DNA from: Salinispora arenicola
Lineage (GTDB): Bacteria; Actinomycetota; Actinomycetes; Mycobacteriales; Micromonosporaceae
Direction: 5' to 3'
Assembly: GCF_006716065.1 (NCBI RefSeq)
Contig: NZ_VFOL01000001.1
Coordinates: forward strand, 5,022,001 to 5,086,000
Length of the DNA: 64,000 nt
The notes beneath the pieces were generated by a model. It was not told where the DNA came from, did not search any database, and saw only the letters and a list, made by a program, of their open reading frames with translations. Shown here piece by piece: positions 35,121 through 43,189 of the stretch. The position numbers and the translations under genes were made by a program. The number at the start of each line of letters is the position of its first letter. Position 1 is the first letter of the stretch.

Positions 35121-36041
35121 TCACGGCAACCAGTCCGGCAGCGGTTCGCGGGCGTCCACCCACTCGGTCGGTACCCCGGCTGGGGTGCCGACCCCGGTGT
35201 GGGCGGCGACGATCGCGCCGACGATCGCCGTGGTGGTGTCCACGTCCCCGCCCGCCTCGACGCAGACCCGCACCGCCGCTGGATAGTCGTCGAGGTGACC
35301 GGCGGCGACCCAACAGGTGAAGGCGACGGTGTCCTGCGCGGTGACCCGCGACCCGTTGCCGAGTGCGGCGACGGCCGCCTCCGGGCGACGGCCGAGCAGA
35401 CCGGTGGCCCGCCGGATCCCCCGGTACACCTCGCTCGTCGGGTCGAGTGCGGCGGCCACTCCGGCGAGCAGTCGCTCCGGCTCCGGGCGGTGTCCGTCCA
35501 GCCGGCCCCGGGCGGCGAGCGACGCCGCCACCGCCACCGCGACGGCACCGGCGACGCCCTCGGGGTGGGCGTGGGTCACCTCGGCCGAGGCGCGGGCCTG
35601 GGCCGCCGCGCGGGTGCTCGAGTCGGCGAAGTACGCCCCGAGCGGCCCGACCCGCATGGCGGCGCCGTTGCCGCAGGAGCCCTGCCCGGCGAAGGCCGAG
35701 GCGGCGGCCACGGGCCACGGGGTGCCGGTCCGGATCAACCGCAGGATACCGACCGCCCCCGATCCGTAGCCCCGGTGCGGCTCGCACCGCTCGGCAAACG
35801 CCAGGGCGAGCGCGTCCGGGTCGATCCGTCCGGTTCCGGCGAGGGCGGCGACGACCGAGCAGGCCATCTCGGTGTCGTCGGTCCACGCCCAGGGCGGCGG
35901 GGGAAGCCGGCCGGTAGCCAGGTCGGTCGGCTGGCAGCCGGGGACGAAGAACTGGGAGCCGAGCGCGTCACCGACCGACAGCCCGGCCAACGCGTCCCGG
36001 GCCAGTGCGAGTCTCGTGTCGGCGAAGAGGGTGAAGGACAT
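35121..36041 (-). CDS. ADP-ribosylglycohydrolase family protein
   Basis: A 306-residue all-helical hydrolase (DraG/ARH type) that removes ADP-ribose from proteins or small molecules. Metal-binding motifs are visible: GLSVGDALGSQF and WTDDTEMACSVVAAL near the N-terminus, GSCGNGAAMRVGPLGAYF in the centre, and GGDVDTTTAIVGAIVAAHTG near the C-terminus. ATG 36041 is chosen because the family similarity begins at LALARDALAGLSVGDA. It is transcribed toward thrS and divergent from the OmpR-type regulator. Confidence 0.9.
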   Translation of the reverse strand: MSFTLFADTRLALARDALAGLSVGDALGSQFFVPGCQPTDLATGRLPPPPWAWTDDTEMACSVVAALAGTGRIDPDALALAFAERCEPHRGYGSGAVGILRLIRTGTPWPVAAASAFAGQGSCGNGAAMRVGPLGAYFADSSTRAAAQARASAEVTHAHPEGVAGAVAVAVAASLAARGRLDGHRPEPERLLAGVAAALDPTSEVYRGIRRATGLLGRRPEAAVAALGNGSRVTAQDTVAFTCWVAAGHLDDYPAAVRVCVEAGGDVDTTTAIVGAIVAAHTGVGTPAGVPTEWVDAREPLPDWLP

Positions 36042-36102
36042 CGTTGTACCAGCTTGCCGGCTCTGCCGCGGTGCCGCAACGCGACCGCCTTGCCGCGCCG
36101 AG

Positions 36103-36108
36103 TACCGT
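36103..36108 (+). promoter_or_regulatory. Candidate -10 (TACCGT) for leaderless response-regulator mRNA
   Basis: TACCGT ends 6 nt before the GTG at 36115, with no ribosome site between. Confidence 0.45.
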
Positions 36109-36114
36109 CTTGGG

Positions 36115-36804
36115 GTGGCCACCGTGCTCCTGGTCGAAGACGATCACGTCGTCCGTGGCGCGATGCTGCGCTCCCTCACTGGCCGGGGGCACGCCGTACA
36201 CGCTGTCGGCACCGCGCTCGAGGCCCTCCGCCGGGTGGCGGCGGAGACACCCGACCTCGTGGTGCTCGACCTGGGCCTACCCGACCTCGACGGCTCGGAC
36301 GCGCTGCGGATGCTGCGCGGCATCACCGACATACCGATTATCATCGCCACCGCCCGCGACGACGAGCAGTCGGTGGTTCGGCTGCTGCGGGCCGGCGCCG
36401 ATGACTACATGGTCAAGCCATTCACGGGCGCCCATCTGGACGCCCGGATCACGACCGTGTTGCGGCGGGTCGGACGGGCGAGCCGGACGGCCCCTCCAGC
36501 TGTTCACGTGGTCGGTGGGCTGCAGATCGACGTCGGGGAGCGCAGCGCCCACCTGGACGGGGAACCGCTGGCGCTGACCCGTAAGGAGTTCGATCTGCTG
36601 GCATACCTGGCCGCACGACCCGGCCGGGTAGTGTCCCGCCGGGAACTCTTGGAGGAGGTATGGCGGCAACCGTCGGTCGGCGAGGACCAGACCATCGACG
36701 TTCACCTCTACTGGCTGCGCCGCAAGATGGGCGAGTCCGCGGCGAAGCCACGCTACCTGCGCACCGTGCGGGGGGTGGGTTTCCGGCTGGTGGCGCCGGA
36801 CTGA
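36115..36804 (+). CDS. OmpR/PhoB-family response regulator
   Basis: A 229-residue regulator. The receiver has LLVEDD at 6-10, phospho-Asp at about 52 in VVLDLGLPDLDG, Thr/Ser in IATARD and Lys in YMVKPF. The winged-helix domain is about 130-227 (ALTRKEFDLLAYLAARPGRVVSRRELLEEVW, then TIDVHLYWLRRKMG and RTVRGVGFRLVAP). OmpR-type dimers bind direct repeats with about 11-bp spacing. Three such repeats occur at 38255-38287, behind the partner kinase. The stop overlaps the first codon of the kinase. Confidence 0.94.
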   Translation: MATVLLVEDDHVVRGAMLRSLTGRGHAVHAVGTALEALRRVAAETPDLVVLDLGLPDLDGSDALRMLRGITDIPIIIATARDDEQSVVRLLRAGADDYMVKPFTGAHLDARITTVLRRVGRASRTAPPAVHVVGGLQIDVGERSAHLDGEPLALTRKEFDLLAYLAARPGRVVSRRELLEEVWRQPSVGEDQTIDVHLYWLRRKMGESAAKPRYLRTVRGVGFRLVAPD

Positions 36805-38234
36805 GGCGGTCACTGGCCCTGGTCGTGGCCGGTGTGTGCACGCTGACGGCGCTCACGTTCCTGGTGCCGCTCTCCGCCAGTCTCGGCGACGGCGTCCGCG
36901 AGGAGGCGATCGCCGATGCGGCCCGCCGCGGATCCTCGGTCGCCGGCGCACTCGCCGTCAGCACCAGCCCGGAGGTGGTCGAACGGGCGATCGCGGGCAG
37001 CGGCGACGGTCCGGCCGACCCACCGATCGTGCACGGGCTGGCCGACGTTCCGTCCGGTGGTGGCCGAGTCTCGGCAGCCGACCTGGAACAGGCTCGGGCG
37101 ACGGGAAAGTCGATGCTTGTCGACGTCGACGGCGGCGTGGCCTGGCTCGACCCCGTGGTGCTGGCCGACCGGACGGCTGTGGTCGAGGTCTTCGTGCCGG
37201 ACTCGGCACTCGCCACGGGCACCGGTAAGCGGTGGCTGCTCCTGGCTGGTCTGGCGACAGGGTTGGTCGCCGCGGCGGTCCTGCTGGTCGACCGGGTGGC
37301 CGTGCGCACGGTTAACGCGGCCCGCGGCCTGGTACGCGGGGCGCTCGCCCTCGGCGCTGGCGACCTGAACGTCCGGGTGGAGCCGAGCGGTTCACGGGAG
37401 TTGGTCGAGGCCGGGTACGCGTTCAACCGGATGGCCGAGCATCTCGTGGCGACCCGCGCCGACGAGCGGGAACTGGTGGCCGACCTGTCGCACCGGCTGC
37501 GAACGCCGCTGACCGCGCTCCGGCTGGACGCCGAGGCGCTGGACCCGGATGACACCAGCATCGGAACCTTCACCGAGGCGGAGCTGGATCGCCGGCGTGG
37601 GATCCGGCGGATCCGACAGGCGATCGCCACCCTGGAGGGCGAGGTCGATCAGTTGATCAAGACCACCCGAAAGGCGGCCACCCAGGAGATCGCGCCGGGC
37701 AGCTGCGATGTGAGTGAGGTGGTCCGGGAGCGGATGGTGTTCTGGTCCGCCCTGGCTGGCGACCAGAACCGGCCGCACCAGGTCATCGGGGCACAGCTAC
37801 GCATCCCGGCGCCGGTGCCGCGGGCGGAACTGGCCGCCGCACTGGACGCGGTGATCGGCAACGTGTTCCGGTACACGTCCCAGGGAACGGGGTTCGAGGT
37901 GGCGGTCTCCCGGCGGGACGGGTATGTGGCCATCCGGATCGACGACGCCGGACCGGGCGTCGCGGACCCGGACCGGGCGCTGCGCCGGGGCACCAGCGAC
38001 CGCGGCTCGACCGGTCTCGGCCTGGACATCGCGAAGCGGGTCGCGTTACAGGCCAACGGTTCGGTCAGCATCGACCGCGCCCGGTTGGGGGGAGCGAGTG
38101 TGGTGATGCTGCTGGCCGACCCGGAGGCGGCACCGCGGCAGGTCAGCCGGTTCGGCCTGGTGGGCCGGAGGGCCCGGGACGCCCGCGACCAGAAGGGCAG
38201 CGTCCGACGCTGGTACCGCCGGGCTGACCGCTGA
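36801..38234 (+). CDS. Sensor histidine kinase of the OmpR-type pair
   Basis: About 477 residues. Two membrane helices (about 4-27 and 145-168) flank a small extracytoplasmic domain. HAMP-like sequence (LVRGALALGAGDLNVRVEPSG), the dimerisation/phosphoacceptor box ADLSHRLRTPLTALRLDAEAL and the ATPase motifs AVIGNVFRYT, DDAGPGVAD and GSTGLGLDIAKRVA follow. No ATG, GTG or TTG lies at the natural N-terminus. The reading frame opens with CTG at 36801, overlapping the regulator stop (cTGA). The alternatives are GTG 36825, which truncates helix 1, or ATG 36660 deep inside the regulator gene. A CTG start or coupled reinitiation is the simplest reading. Confidence 0.88.
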   Translation: MRRSLALVVAGVCTLTALTFLVPLSASLGDGVREEAIADAARRGSSVAGALAVSTSPEVVERAIAGSGDGPADPPIVHGLADVPSGGGRVSAADLEQARATGKSMLVDVDGGVAWLDPVVLADRTAVVEVFVPDSALATGTGKRWLLLAGLATGLVAAAVLLVDRVAVRTVNAARGLVRGALALGAGDLNVRVEPSGSRELVEAGYAFNRMAEHLVATRADERELVADLSHRLRTPLTALRLDAEALDPDDTSIGTFTEAELDRRRGIRRIRQAIATLEGEVDQLIKTTRKAATQEIAPGSCDVSEVVRERMVFWSALAGDQNRPHQVIGAQLRIPAPVPRAELAAALDAVIGNVFRYTSQGTGFEVAVSRRDGYVAIRIDDAGPGVADPDRALRRGTSDRGSTGLGLDIAKRVALQANGSVSIDRARLGGASVVMLLADPEAAPRQVSRFGLVGRRARDARDQKGSVRRWYRRADR

Positions 38235-38254
38235 GTCACCAAGCTGTGCGCCTA

Positions 38255-38287
38255 CGTAAGTTCTCCTTAGGTCCCGCTTAACCCCGA
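38255..38287. promoter_or_regulatory. Three 11-bp direct repeats, likely OmpR-type regulator site
   Basis: CGTAAGTTCTC, CTTAGGTCCCG and CTTAACCCCGA follow each other with an exact 11-bp period and a C(G/T)TA core. That period is the hallmark of PhoB/OmpR-type binding sites. It begins 20 nt after the kinase stop, but no convincing gene starts just downstream on the plus strand. Confidence 0.5.
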
Positions 38288-38337
38288 CGGGGTACCGGCG
38301 TGGGCCTGTCACGATGGGGAGGCAAACCCACCCAGTT

Positions 38338-38375
38338 CCACCGGTCTCTATCGCCCGACGCAGCACGACCGGTGG
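38338..38375. repeat. Inverted repeat downstream of the 11-bp repeats
   Basis: CCACCGGTC at 38338-38346 pairs with GACCGGTGG at 38367-38375; 20-nt loop. It could fold in a short transcript starting near 38320. Confidence 0.55.
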
Positions 38376-38380
38376 ATCCT

Positions 38381-38429
38381 GTGCGCGCGGCGGGAACATG
38401 GTCCCTCCCTCTCCTCCCGCCGCGCGCAC
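38381..38429. terminator. 15-bp hairpin between the kinase and the deaminase gene
   Basis: GTGCGCGCGGCGGGA at 38381-38395 pairs perfectly with 38415-38429 across a 19-nt loop. No U tract on either side. It lies 3 nt beyond the deaminase stop, so it probably ends transcripts from both directions. Confidence 0.6.
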
Positions 38430-38432
38430 CCT

Positions 38433-39455
38433 TCAGGACACGGTCGCCAGGTGGGCGTCGATCTCCCCCGCGATCCGTTGCTTGCTCGCGGGGTCGAGGA
38501 ACGACGCGACCACCGCGTTGCGGGCCAGCGCGGCCACACCCTGCGGGCCAAGACCGAGTAACCGGGCGGCCACGGCGTACTCGTCATTGAGGGTGGTGCC
38601 GAACATCGGCGGATCATCAGAGTTGATCGTGACCAGCAGCCCGGCCTCGACCAGCCGAGGCAGCGGGTGCTCCTCGATCCGGGGTACCGCCCGGGTGCGG
38701 ACGTTGGAGGTCGGGCACACCTCCAGCGCGATCTGCCGCTCGGCCAGGAACTCGAGCAGTTTCGGGTCCTCGGCCGCCGCGATGCCATGCCCGATCCGCT
38801 CGGCGGCCAGGTCGCGCAGCGCGTCCCAGACGGTCTGCGGCCCGGTGGTCTCCCCGGCGTGCGGCACCGACCGCAGGCCGGCCGCGCGAGCCTGATCGAA
38901 GTACGGCTTGAACTGAGGCCGGGGCACGCCAACCTCCGGGCCGCCCAAGCCGAAACTGATCAGGCCGTCGGGGCGCTCGTCCAGGCTTATCCGCAGGGTC
39001 TCCTCGGCTGCCGGCAGCCCGGCTTCGCCCGGGATGTCGAAGCACCAGCGCAGCTCGATGCCGAAGTCGGCCGCCGCCCGTTTCCGGGCGTCCTCGATCG
39101 CCTCGCAGAACGCCGGCGCGGGAATGCCACGGTTCACGTGCGAGTACGGGGTGATGGTCAGCTCCGCGTAGCGGACCTGCTGGCGGGCCAGTTCCCGGGC
39201 CACCTCGTGGGTGAGGAGCCAGACGTCCTCCTGGTCCCGGATCAGATCCACGACGCTCAGGTAGACCTCGACGAAGTGGGCGAAGTCGCGGAAGGCGAAG
39301 TAGTCCGCGAGGGCGGCCGGGTCGGCCGGGACCGGGCTGCGGCCCTCGTGCCGGGCGGCCAACTCGGCGACGATCCGGGGCGAGGCGGAACCAACGTGGT
39401 GCACGTGCAGCTCGACCTTGGGCAGGCCGGCGATAAAGGTGGACAGGTCGGTCAC
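38433..39455 (-). CDS. Adenosine deaminase-family enzyme
   Basis: Zinc amidohydrolase of 340 residues from GTG 39455 (after AGAGGAGAG). The metal HxH is in KVELHVHHVGSAS; a further His is in SVPHAGET, and catalytic HGI and SDDPP are present (IGHGIAAAEDP, INSDDPPMFG). VHHVGSAS differs from the classical VHLDGS of adenosine deaminases. It resembles the Streptomyces subgroup in which aminodeoxyfutalosine deaminase (menaquinone pathway) has been described. Substrate therefore uncertain: adenosine, or 6-amino-6-deoxyfutalosine. The start overlaps the tam stop as GTGA. Confidence 0.88.
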   Translation of the reverse strand: MTDLSTFIAGLPKVELHVHHVGSASPRIVAELAARHEGRSPVPADPAALADYFAFRDFAHFVEVYLSVVDLIRDQEDVWLLTHEVARELARQQVRYAELTITPYSHVNRGIPAPAFCEAIEDARKRAAADFGIELRWCFDIPGEAGLPAAEETLRISLDERPDGLISFGLGGPEVGVPRPQFKPYFDQARAAGLRSVPHAGETTGPQTVWDALRDLAAERIGHGIAAAEDPKLLEFLAERQIALEVCPTSNVRTRAVPRIEEHPLPRLVEAGLLVTINSDDPPMFGTTLNDEYAVAARLLGLGPQGVAALARNAVVASFLDPASKQRIAGEIDAHLATVS

Positions 39456-40246
39456 AGACTCTCCTCTGCGCGGGCGACGGTACGGGCAACGAAGAAGACG
39501 CGGCGGAACGGGAAGTACACCTGGCCCTGCTGCACCGGGTAAGCCTCGGCGAGCCGTCCGCTCAGCTCCAGCCGAAAGTCGGCCCAGCCCGCGGGATCGA
39601 GCGCGGCGCGTACGGGGCGCAGTGCGGTCCCCTCCATCCAGCGCAGCACCGGATGGGGGGCGTCGGCCGGAGCCGGAAGCAGGTGCACGTAGGTAGTCTC
39701 CCAGGCGTCCACCGCGCACCCCTCGGTGGTCAACAGCCGGGCGTAGCCGACCGAGTCGTCCACCGGGGCCTCGCGTAGCAGCGGGCCGAGCACCGAACGC
39801 CAGGCAGGGCGGGCGGCCACCGTCCGCAGTGCCTGGTGCGACGGCGCGTCGACGTTGCCCGGCACCTGCACCGCGATGACGGCGCCAGCCGGCAGTTCGC
39901 GAGCCCAGCGGGTGAGCAGGGCCCGGTGGTCGGGCACCCACTGGAGCACGGCGTTGCAGATGACGACGTCCAGGTCACGGCCGGGACGCCAGTGTCGGAC
40001 GTCGGCGACGGCGAACTCCACCGGGCTGTCCAGCATGGTGGCTTGGGCGATCATCTCTGGCGCGGCGTCGAGGCCGGTGACCCGGCAGCCGGGCCAACGG
40101 TCGGCGAGAACGGTGGTCAGCGTGCCGGGCCCACAGCCGAGGTCGACCACCGCCCGAGGGCGGATGGTCGGCACCCGGGCGAGCAGGTCATGGAACGGTC
40201 GGGCCCGTTCGTCGCCGTAGCGCAGGTATGTCATCGGATCCCACAT
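39452..40246 (-). CDS. tam: Trans-aconitate 2-methyltransferase
   Basis: SAM-dependent methyltransferase, 264 residues. It starts MWDPMTYLRYGDERARPFHDLLARV, the Tam N-terminal signature. The SAM site is VVDLGCGPGTLTTVLADRWP followed by VTGLDAAPEMIAQA; DVVICNAVLQWVPDH is the catalytic-side motif. Tam methylates the aconitase by-product trans-aconitate and so relieves its inhibition of the TCA cycle. It overlaps the deaminase gene by 4 nt. GGAG lies 6 nt upstream of the ATG. Confidence 0.92.
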   Translation of the reverse strand: MWDPMTYLRYGDERARPFHDLLARVPTIRPRAVVDLGCGPGTLTTVLADRWPGCRVTGLDAAPEMIAQATMLDSPVEFAVADVRHWRPGRDLDVVICNAVLQWVPDHRALLTRWARELPAGAVIAVQVPGNVDAPSHQALRTVAARPAWRSVLGPLLREAPVDDSVGYARLLTTEGCAVDAWETTYVHLLPAPADAPHPVLRWMEGTALRPVRAALDPAGWADFRLELSGRLAEAYPVQQGQVYFPFRRVFFVARTVARAEESL

Positions 40247-40316
40247 GAGCGCTCCAAACCGTACGTACGTCTTTTTAGACTATGGCCCACCGCGCGCCCG
40301 GACAAGCCCGAATCAC

Positions 40317-40322
40317 TAGGCT
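40317..40322 (+). promoter_or_regulatory. Candidate -10 (TAGGCT) for leaderless aldo-keto reductase mRNA
   Basis: TAGGCT ends 6 nt before the ATG at 40329. No ribosome site. Confidence 0.45.
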
Positions 40323-40328
40323 CGCCCC

Positions 40329-41312
40329 ATGGAGCAGCGCACCTTTCGCCGGTTACACCGCGCCGTCGGCGTGGTCGGCCTCGGCACCTGGCAGCTCGGA
40401 GCCGACTGGGGCACCGTCAGCGAGGACTCCGCCCTGAGCGTCCTCGCCGCCGCCGTCGACTCCGGGGTCTCCTTCCTCGACACCGCCGACGTCTATGGTG
40501 ATGGACGTAGCGAGACGCTGATCGGCCGGTTCCTCCGCACCCGGCCCGACGCCGACCTCACCGTCGCCACGAAGACGGGCCGGCGGGTGGAGCAGCGACC
40601 CGAGGCGTACACCCTCGCCCATCTCCGGGAGTGGACCGACCGGTCCCGGAGGAACCTCGGAGTCGACACCCTCGACCTGGTGCAACTGCACTGCCCACCG
40701 ACACCGGTCTTCGCCGACGACGCGGTCTTCGACGCCCTCGACACCCTGGTCACCGAGGAACGGATCGCGGGGTACGGCGTCAGTGTGGAAACCTGCGCGG
40801 AGGCACTCACCGCAATCGCTCGGCCCGGCGTGGCCAGCGTCCAGATCATTCTCAACGCACTGCGCCACAAGCCCCTGGAGCGGGTCCTCCCGGCCGCCGC
40901 CGAGGCTGGCGTCGGCATCATCGCCCGGGTGCCACTGGCCAGCGGGTTGCTCTCCGGCCGGTACGACGAACACACCACCTTCGCCCCCAACGACCACCGC
41001 ACCTACAACCGGCAGGGTGCGGCGTTCGACGTCGGGGAAACCTTCGCCGGCGTCGACCTCACCCTCGGCCTGACCGCTGTCCGCCAGCTCGCGCCGCTGG
41101 TCGGCGAGGAGCGGACAATGGCGCAGTTCGCGCTGCGCTGGGTCATCGACCAACCCGGCGTGACGGTGGTGATCCCCGGCGCCCGGGACGTGACCCAGGC
41201 CCGGGCGAACGCCGAGACCGCCGGCCAGCGGCCGCTCTCTGAGCAGGAGCGCGCTGTCGTCGCCGACGTGTACGACGACCTGATCCGGCCGCAGGTGCAC
41301 GACCGGTGGTGA
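40329..41312 (+). CDS. Aldo/keto reductase
   Basis: A 327-residue NADPH-dependent oxidoreductase, TIM barrel. Catalytic residues are recognisable: Asp/Tyr in FLDTADVYGDGRSETLIGRFL, Lys in VATKTGRR and His in LVQLHCPP. The C-terminal cofactor-binding segment is VVIPGARDVTQARANAETAG, with ALRWVIDQPGV before it. Related proteins act on a wide range of aldehydes and ketones, so the substrate is unknown. It is coupled to a small membrane-protein gene through a GTGA overlap. Confidence 0.92.
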   Translation: MEQRTFRRLHRAVGVVGLGTWQLGADWGTVSEDSALSVLAAAVDSGVSFLDTADVYGDGRSETLIGRFLRTRPDADLTVATKTGRRVEQRPEAYTLAHLREWTDRSRRNLGVDTLDLVQLHCPPTPVFADDAVFDALDTLVTEERIAGYGVSVETCAEALTAIARPGVASVQIILNALRHKPLERVLPAAAEAGVGIIARVPLASGLLSGRYDEHTTFAPNDHRTYNRQGAAFDVGETFAGVDLTLGLTAVRQLAPLVGEERTMAQFALRWVIDQPGVTVVIPGARDVTQARANAETAGQRPLSEQERAVVADVYDDLIRPQVHDRW

Positions 41313-41545
41313 ACGGGACGAGCGCCCCACGCGGGCAGGAACGCGAATTCGCGCTGCGGGGCTGGCTGGCGTTGGCACTCGGTCTGCTGGCCGTGGTGCT
41401 CGGTGCCCTCTGGACGGTGCAGGGGCTGGGGTACATCGAGGGCAGCGTGATGACCGACGTACGGCTCTGGGCCGTCGCCGGTCCGGCGCTCGCGCTCGTC
41501 GGATTGGTCGCGCTCTGGCTCGGCCTGCGCGGCCGCCGCCGCTGA
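41309..41545 (+). CDS. Small two-helix membrane protein
   Basis: 78 residues, VNGTSAPRGQEREFALRGW, then two hydrophobic segments (LALALGLLAVVLGALWTVQGLG and LWAVAGPALALVGLVALWLGL) and a basic end RGRRR. I do not recognise a named family; similar short proteins are common in Micromonosporaceae. The GTG at 41309 overlaps the reductase stop, suggesting coupled translation. A terminator follows 25 nt later. Confidence 0.7.
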   Translation: MNGTSAPRGQEREFALRGWLALALGLLAVVLGALWTVQGLGYIEGSVMTDVRLWAVAGPALALVGLVALWLGLRGRRR

Positions 41546-41569
41546 GCCCGCCAGGGAACTCCACAACGA

Positions 41570-41600
41570 AGCCCCGCATCCCGAAACAGGATGCGGGGCT
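41570..41600. terminator. 12-bp hairpin between convergent genes
   Basis: AGCCCCGCATCC, 7-nt loop, then a perfect partner (41589-41600). It lies between the small membrane-protein gene and the cold-shock gene; likely bidirectional, without a long U tract. Confidence 0.7.
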
Positions 41601-41658
41601 CGGTCGATCCGGGCGAGCCGGATCAGCCACTGACCGGCGGGCCGCCGGTCGGCGTCGT

Positions 41659-41862
41659 TCAGAGGGGGCGGACCTGCTCGGCCTGCGGACCCTTCTGACC
41701 CTGGGCGATCTCGAACTCCACCCGCTGGTTCTCCTCCAGCGTGCGGTAGCCGCTGGTCTGGATGGCCGAGAAGTGGACGAACACGTCAGCACCCCCGCCG
41801 TCGACGGTGATGAAGCCGAAGCCCTTGTCAGCGTTGAACCACTTCACGGTTCCCTGCGCCAT
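41659..41862 (-). CDS. cspA: Cold-shock domain protein
   Basis: 67-residue single OB-fold RNA/DNA chaperone: [38 protein letters not shown]1 is KGFGFITV and RNP2 VFVHFSAI. It carries a very strong ribosome site (AGAAGGAGATACAC before the ATG). About 290 nt without a gene lie upstream, more AT-rich than the surroundings, as expected for a long regulated csp leader. I see no named thermosensor element. Confidence 0.96.
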   Translation of the reverse strand: MAQGTVKWFNADKGFGFITVDGGGADVFVHFSAIQTSGYRTLEENQRVEFEIAQGQKGPQAEQVRPL

Positions 41863-42156
41863 GTGTATCTCCTTCTAAAACTGGCGGCCGAGCACGCCGT
41901 GCGGCCGGTTGGCCGTTTTCGAGCAGCGGCGCCTGAGGCGGCCCCCGATGAAGGAGACTTCTCTCAACCCACGCCATCTCTACAACAGCGTGGAACAGCA
42001 AACCACGTACGCAAAAACTCTGCACAGCCTACCGGACGAAATTCTCCGACATGTGACCTGTCGGATGCCAAAGATCGGTCCAGCCGGCCCCCGCAAACCG
42101 ACGGAAAGCCCCCATGCCGTCTGGATTCGGCATCTGGTGCCACACCAATGACCCGG

Positions 42157-42426
42157 TCACTTCGGCCAGTTGCCGGTCAGCCGGCGTAGGCCCACCGCCC
42201 CACCCCGGTCCACGGCCGCCCGGACGACCGCGAAGATCGCCCCCTGCAACGCCGCCGCGGCCAGGATCTCGCCCCAACCGCGGTCTTCGTCGGTGGCGTT
42301 CGGCGCCTCGCCGGCACCCGCCACCTTCCACACCTGCTCGAAGATGGCACCCGCGGCGGCGCCGGCGGCGAAACCCAACAGAATGCCGACCGGCTTGTAC
42401 GCGGCCTTTCCATATCCCTTACTCAC
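42157..42426 (-). CDS. DUF4235 small membrane protein
   Basis: 89 residues starting MSKGYGKAAYKPVGILLGFAAGAAAGAIFEQVWKVAG, then a second helix (ILAAAALQGAIFAVVRAAVDRGG) and RRLTGNWP, the DUF4235 pattern. Two membrane helices. It is the last gene of a three-gene chain, each joined to the next by a 4-nt overlap. The function of the family is unknown. Confidence 0.85.
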   Translation of the reverse strand: MSKGYGKAAYKPVGILLGFAAGAAAGAIFEQVWKVAGAGEAPNATDEDRGWGEILAAAALQGAIFAVVRAAVDRGGAVGLRRLTGNWPK

Positions 42427-42737
42427 CGGCGCCTCCCCCGGACGATCATCAGTACGACAACGGCGGCCAACGCGCCCGCGGCCAACGCGGTCAACGGCAC
42501 CGGGGCACCCCGGACCCGTTCACCCCGCGGCCGAGCCCGCCCCCGCACCCGCGCGGCCGTCAGCGTGGCCTGCTCGCGCATCCGTTCCTTCACCTGCTCG
42601 GTCGAGGACCGCAGGCGCTTTCTCACATCGGCCTTCGCGGCCAGCGCCTCCATGGTCTCGCCGAGTTCGACCCGGGTCCGCCGGATCTCCTCACGGAGGG
42701 CCTCGGTATCCCCGCTGGCCCGCCCATTGCCCGTCAT
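42423..42737 (-). CDS. DUF3618 membrane-anchored protein
   Basis: 104 residues. The N-terminal part, DTEALREEIRRTRVELGETMEALAAKADVRKRLR, is the DUF3618 signature, an amphipathic helical region. One membrane helix sits near the C-terminus (PLTALAAGALAAVVVLMIV) followed by a basic RGRRR. It overlaps its neighbours by 4 nt on both sides. With the holin-like protein and DUF4235 this set is conserved in actinobacteria and may act at the cell envelope. Confidence 0.87.
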   Translation of the reverse strand: MTGNGRASGDTEALREEIRRTRVELGETMEALAAKADVRKRLRSSTEQVKERMREQATLTAARVRGRARPRGERVRGAPVPLTALAAGALAAVVVLMIVRGRRR

Positions 42738-43189
42738 ACCCGTCTCCCGTCCCGCGCCACGGCTCTACCATCCTTCACCGCGGCGGCGACGGTGTCGACG
42801 TCTGCCCGGACGCTGCGTACCGTGCCCTCCGGCACCGGCGGGACCGCCTGGCCGACCTGCTTCTTGCCGATCAGCGCGAGAACCCCGGCGCCGACAAAGA
42901 GCGCCACCGCGACGATCAGGGCAGCCACCCAGCCGGGCATGATCAGGGCGAGCAGCAGGATCACGGTCGCCGCGAGCGCACCGAGCCCGTACAGCGCCAG
43001 TGCCGCGGCACCGCCGAACAGGCCGATGCCGATTCCGGCGCGCTTGCCCTTCTGGGCCAGCTCCACCCGGGCCAGCGCCAGTTCGTCGCGGACCAGCCGC
43101 GAGACCTGCTCGGTGGCCCGCTGCACCAGTTCGGCGGTGGACGGATCGCTCCCGGCCTGAGTCGTGCGGACGTTCGCCACGTCAGCCAT
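42734..43189 (-). CDS. Phage-holin-superfamily (DUF1469-type) membrane protein
   Basis: 151 residues from ATG 43189 with AAAGGAGG upstream. TAELVQRATEQVSRLVRDELALARVELAQKGKRAG precedes two strong hydrophobic helices (IGLFGGAAALALYGLGALAATVILLLALIM and AALIVAVALFVGAGVLALIG). The tail is hydrophilic (RADVDTVAAAVKDG). The name holin-like is a superfamily label; no lysis role is implied. First gene of the three-gene operon; its promoter should lie in 43190-43460. Confidence 0.87.
   Translation of the reverse strand: MADVANVRTTQAGSDPSTAELVQRATEQVSRLVRDELALARVELAQKGKRAGIGIGLFGGAAALALYGLGALAATVILLLALIMPGWVAALIVAVALFVGAGVLALIGKKQVGQAVPPVPEGTVRSVRADVDTVAAAVKDGRAVARDGRRV

Noticed and set aside
42734..43189. 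Prophage remnant based on holin-like protein
   Set aside because: The name is a superfamily label; no other phage gene, integrase or att-like repeat is present.
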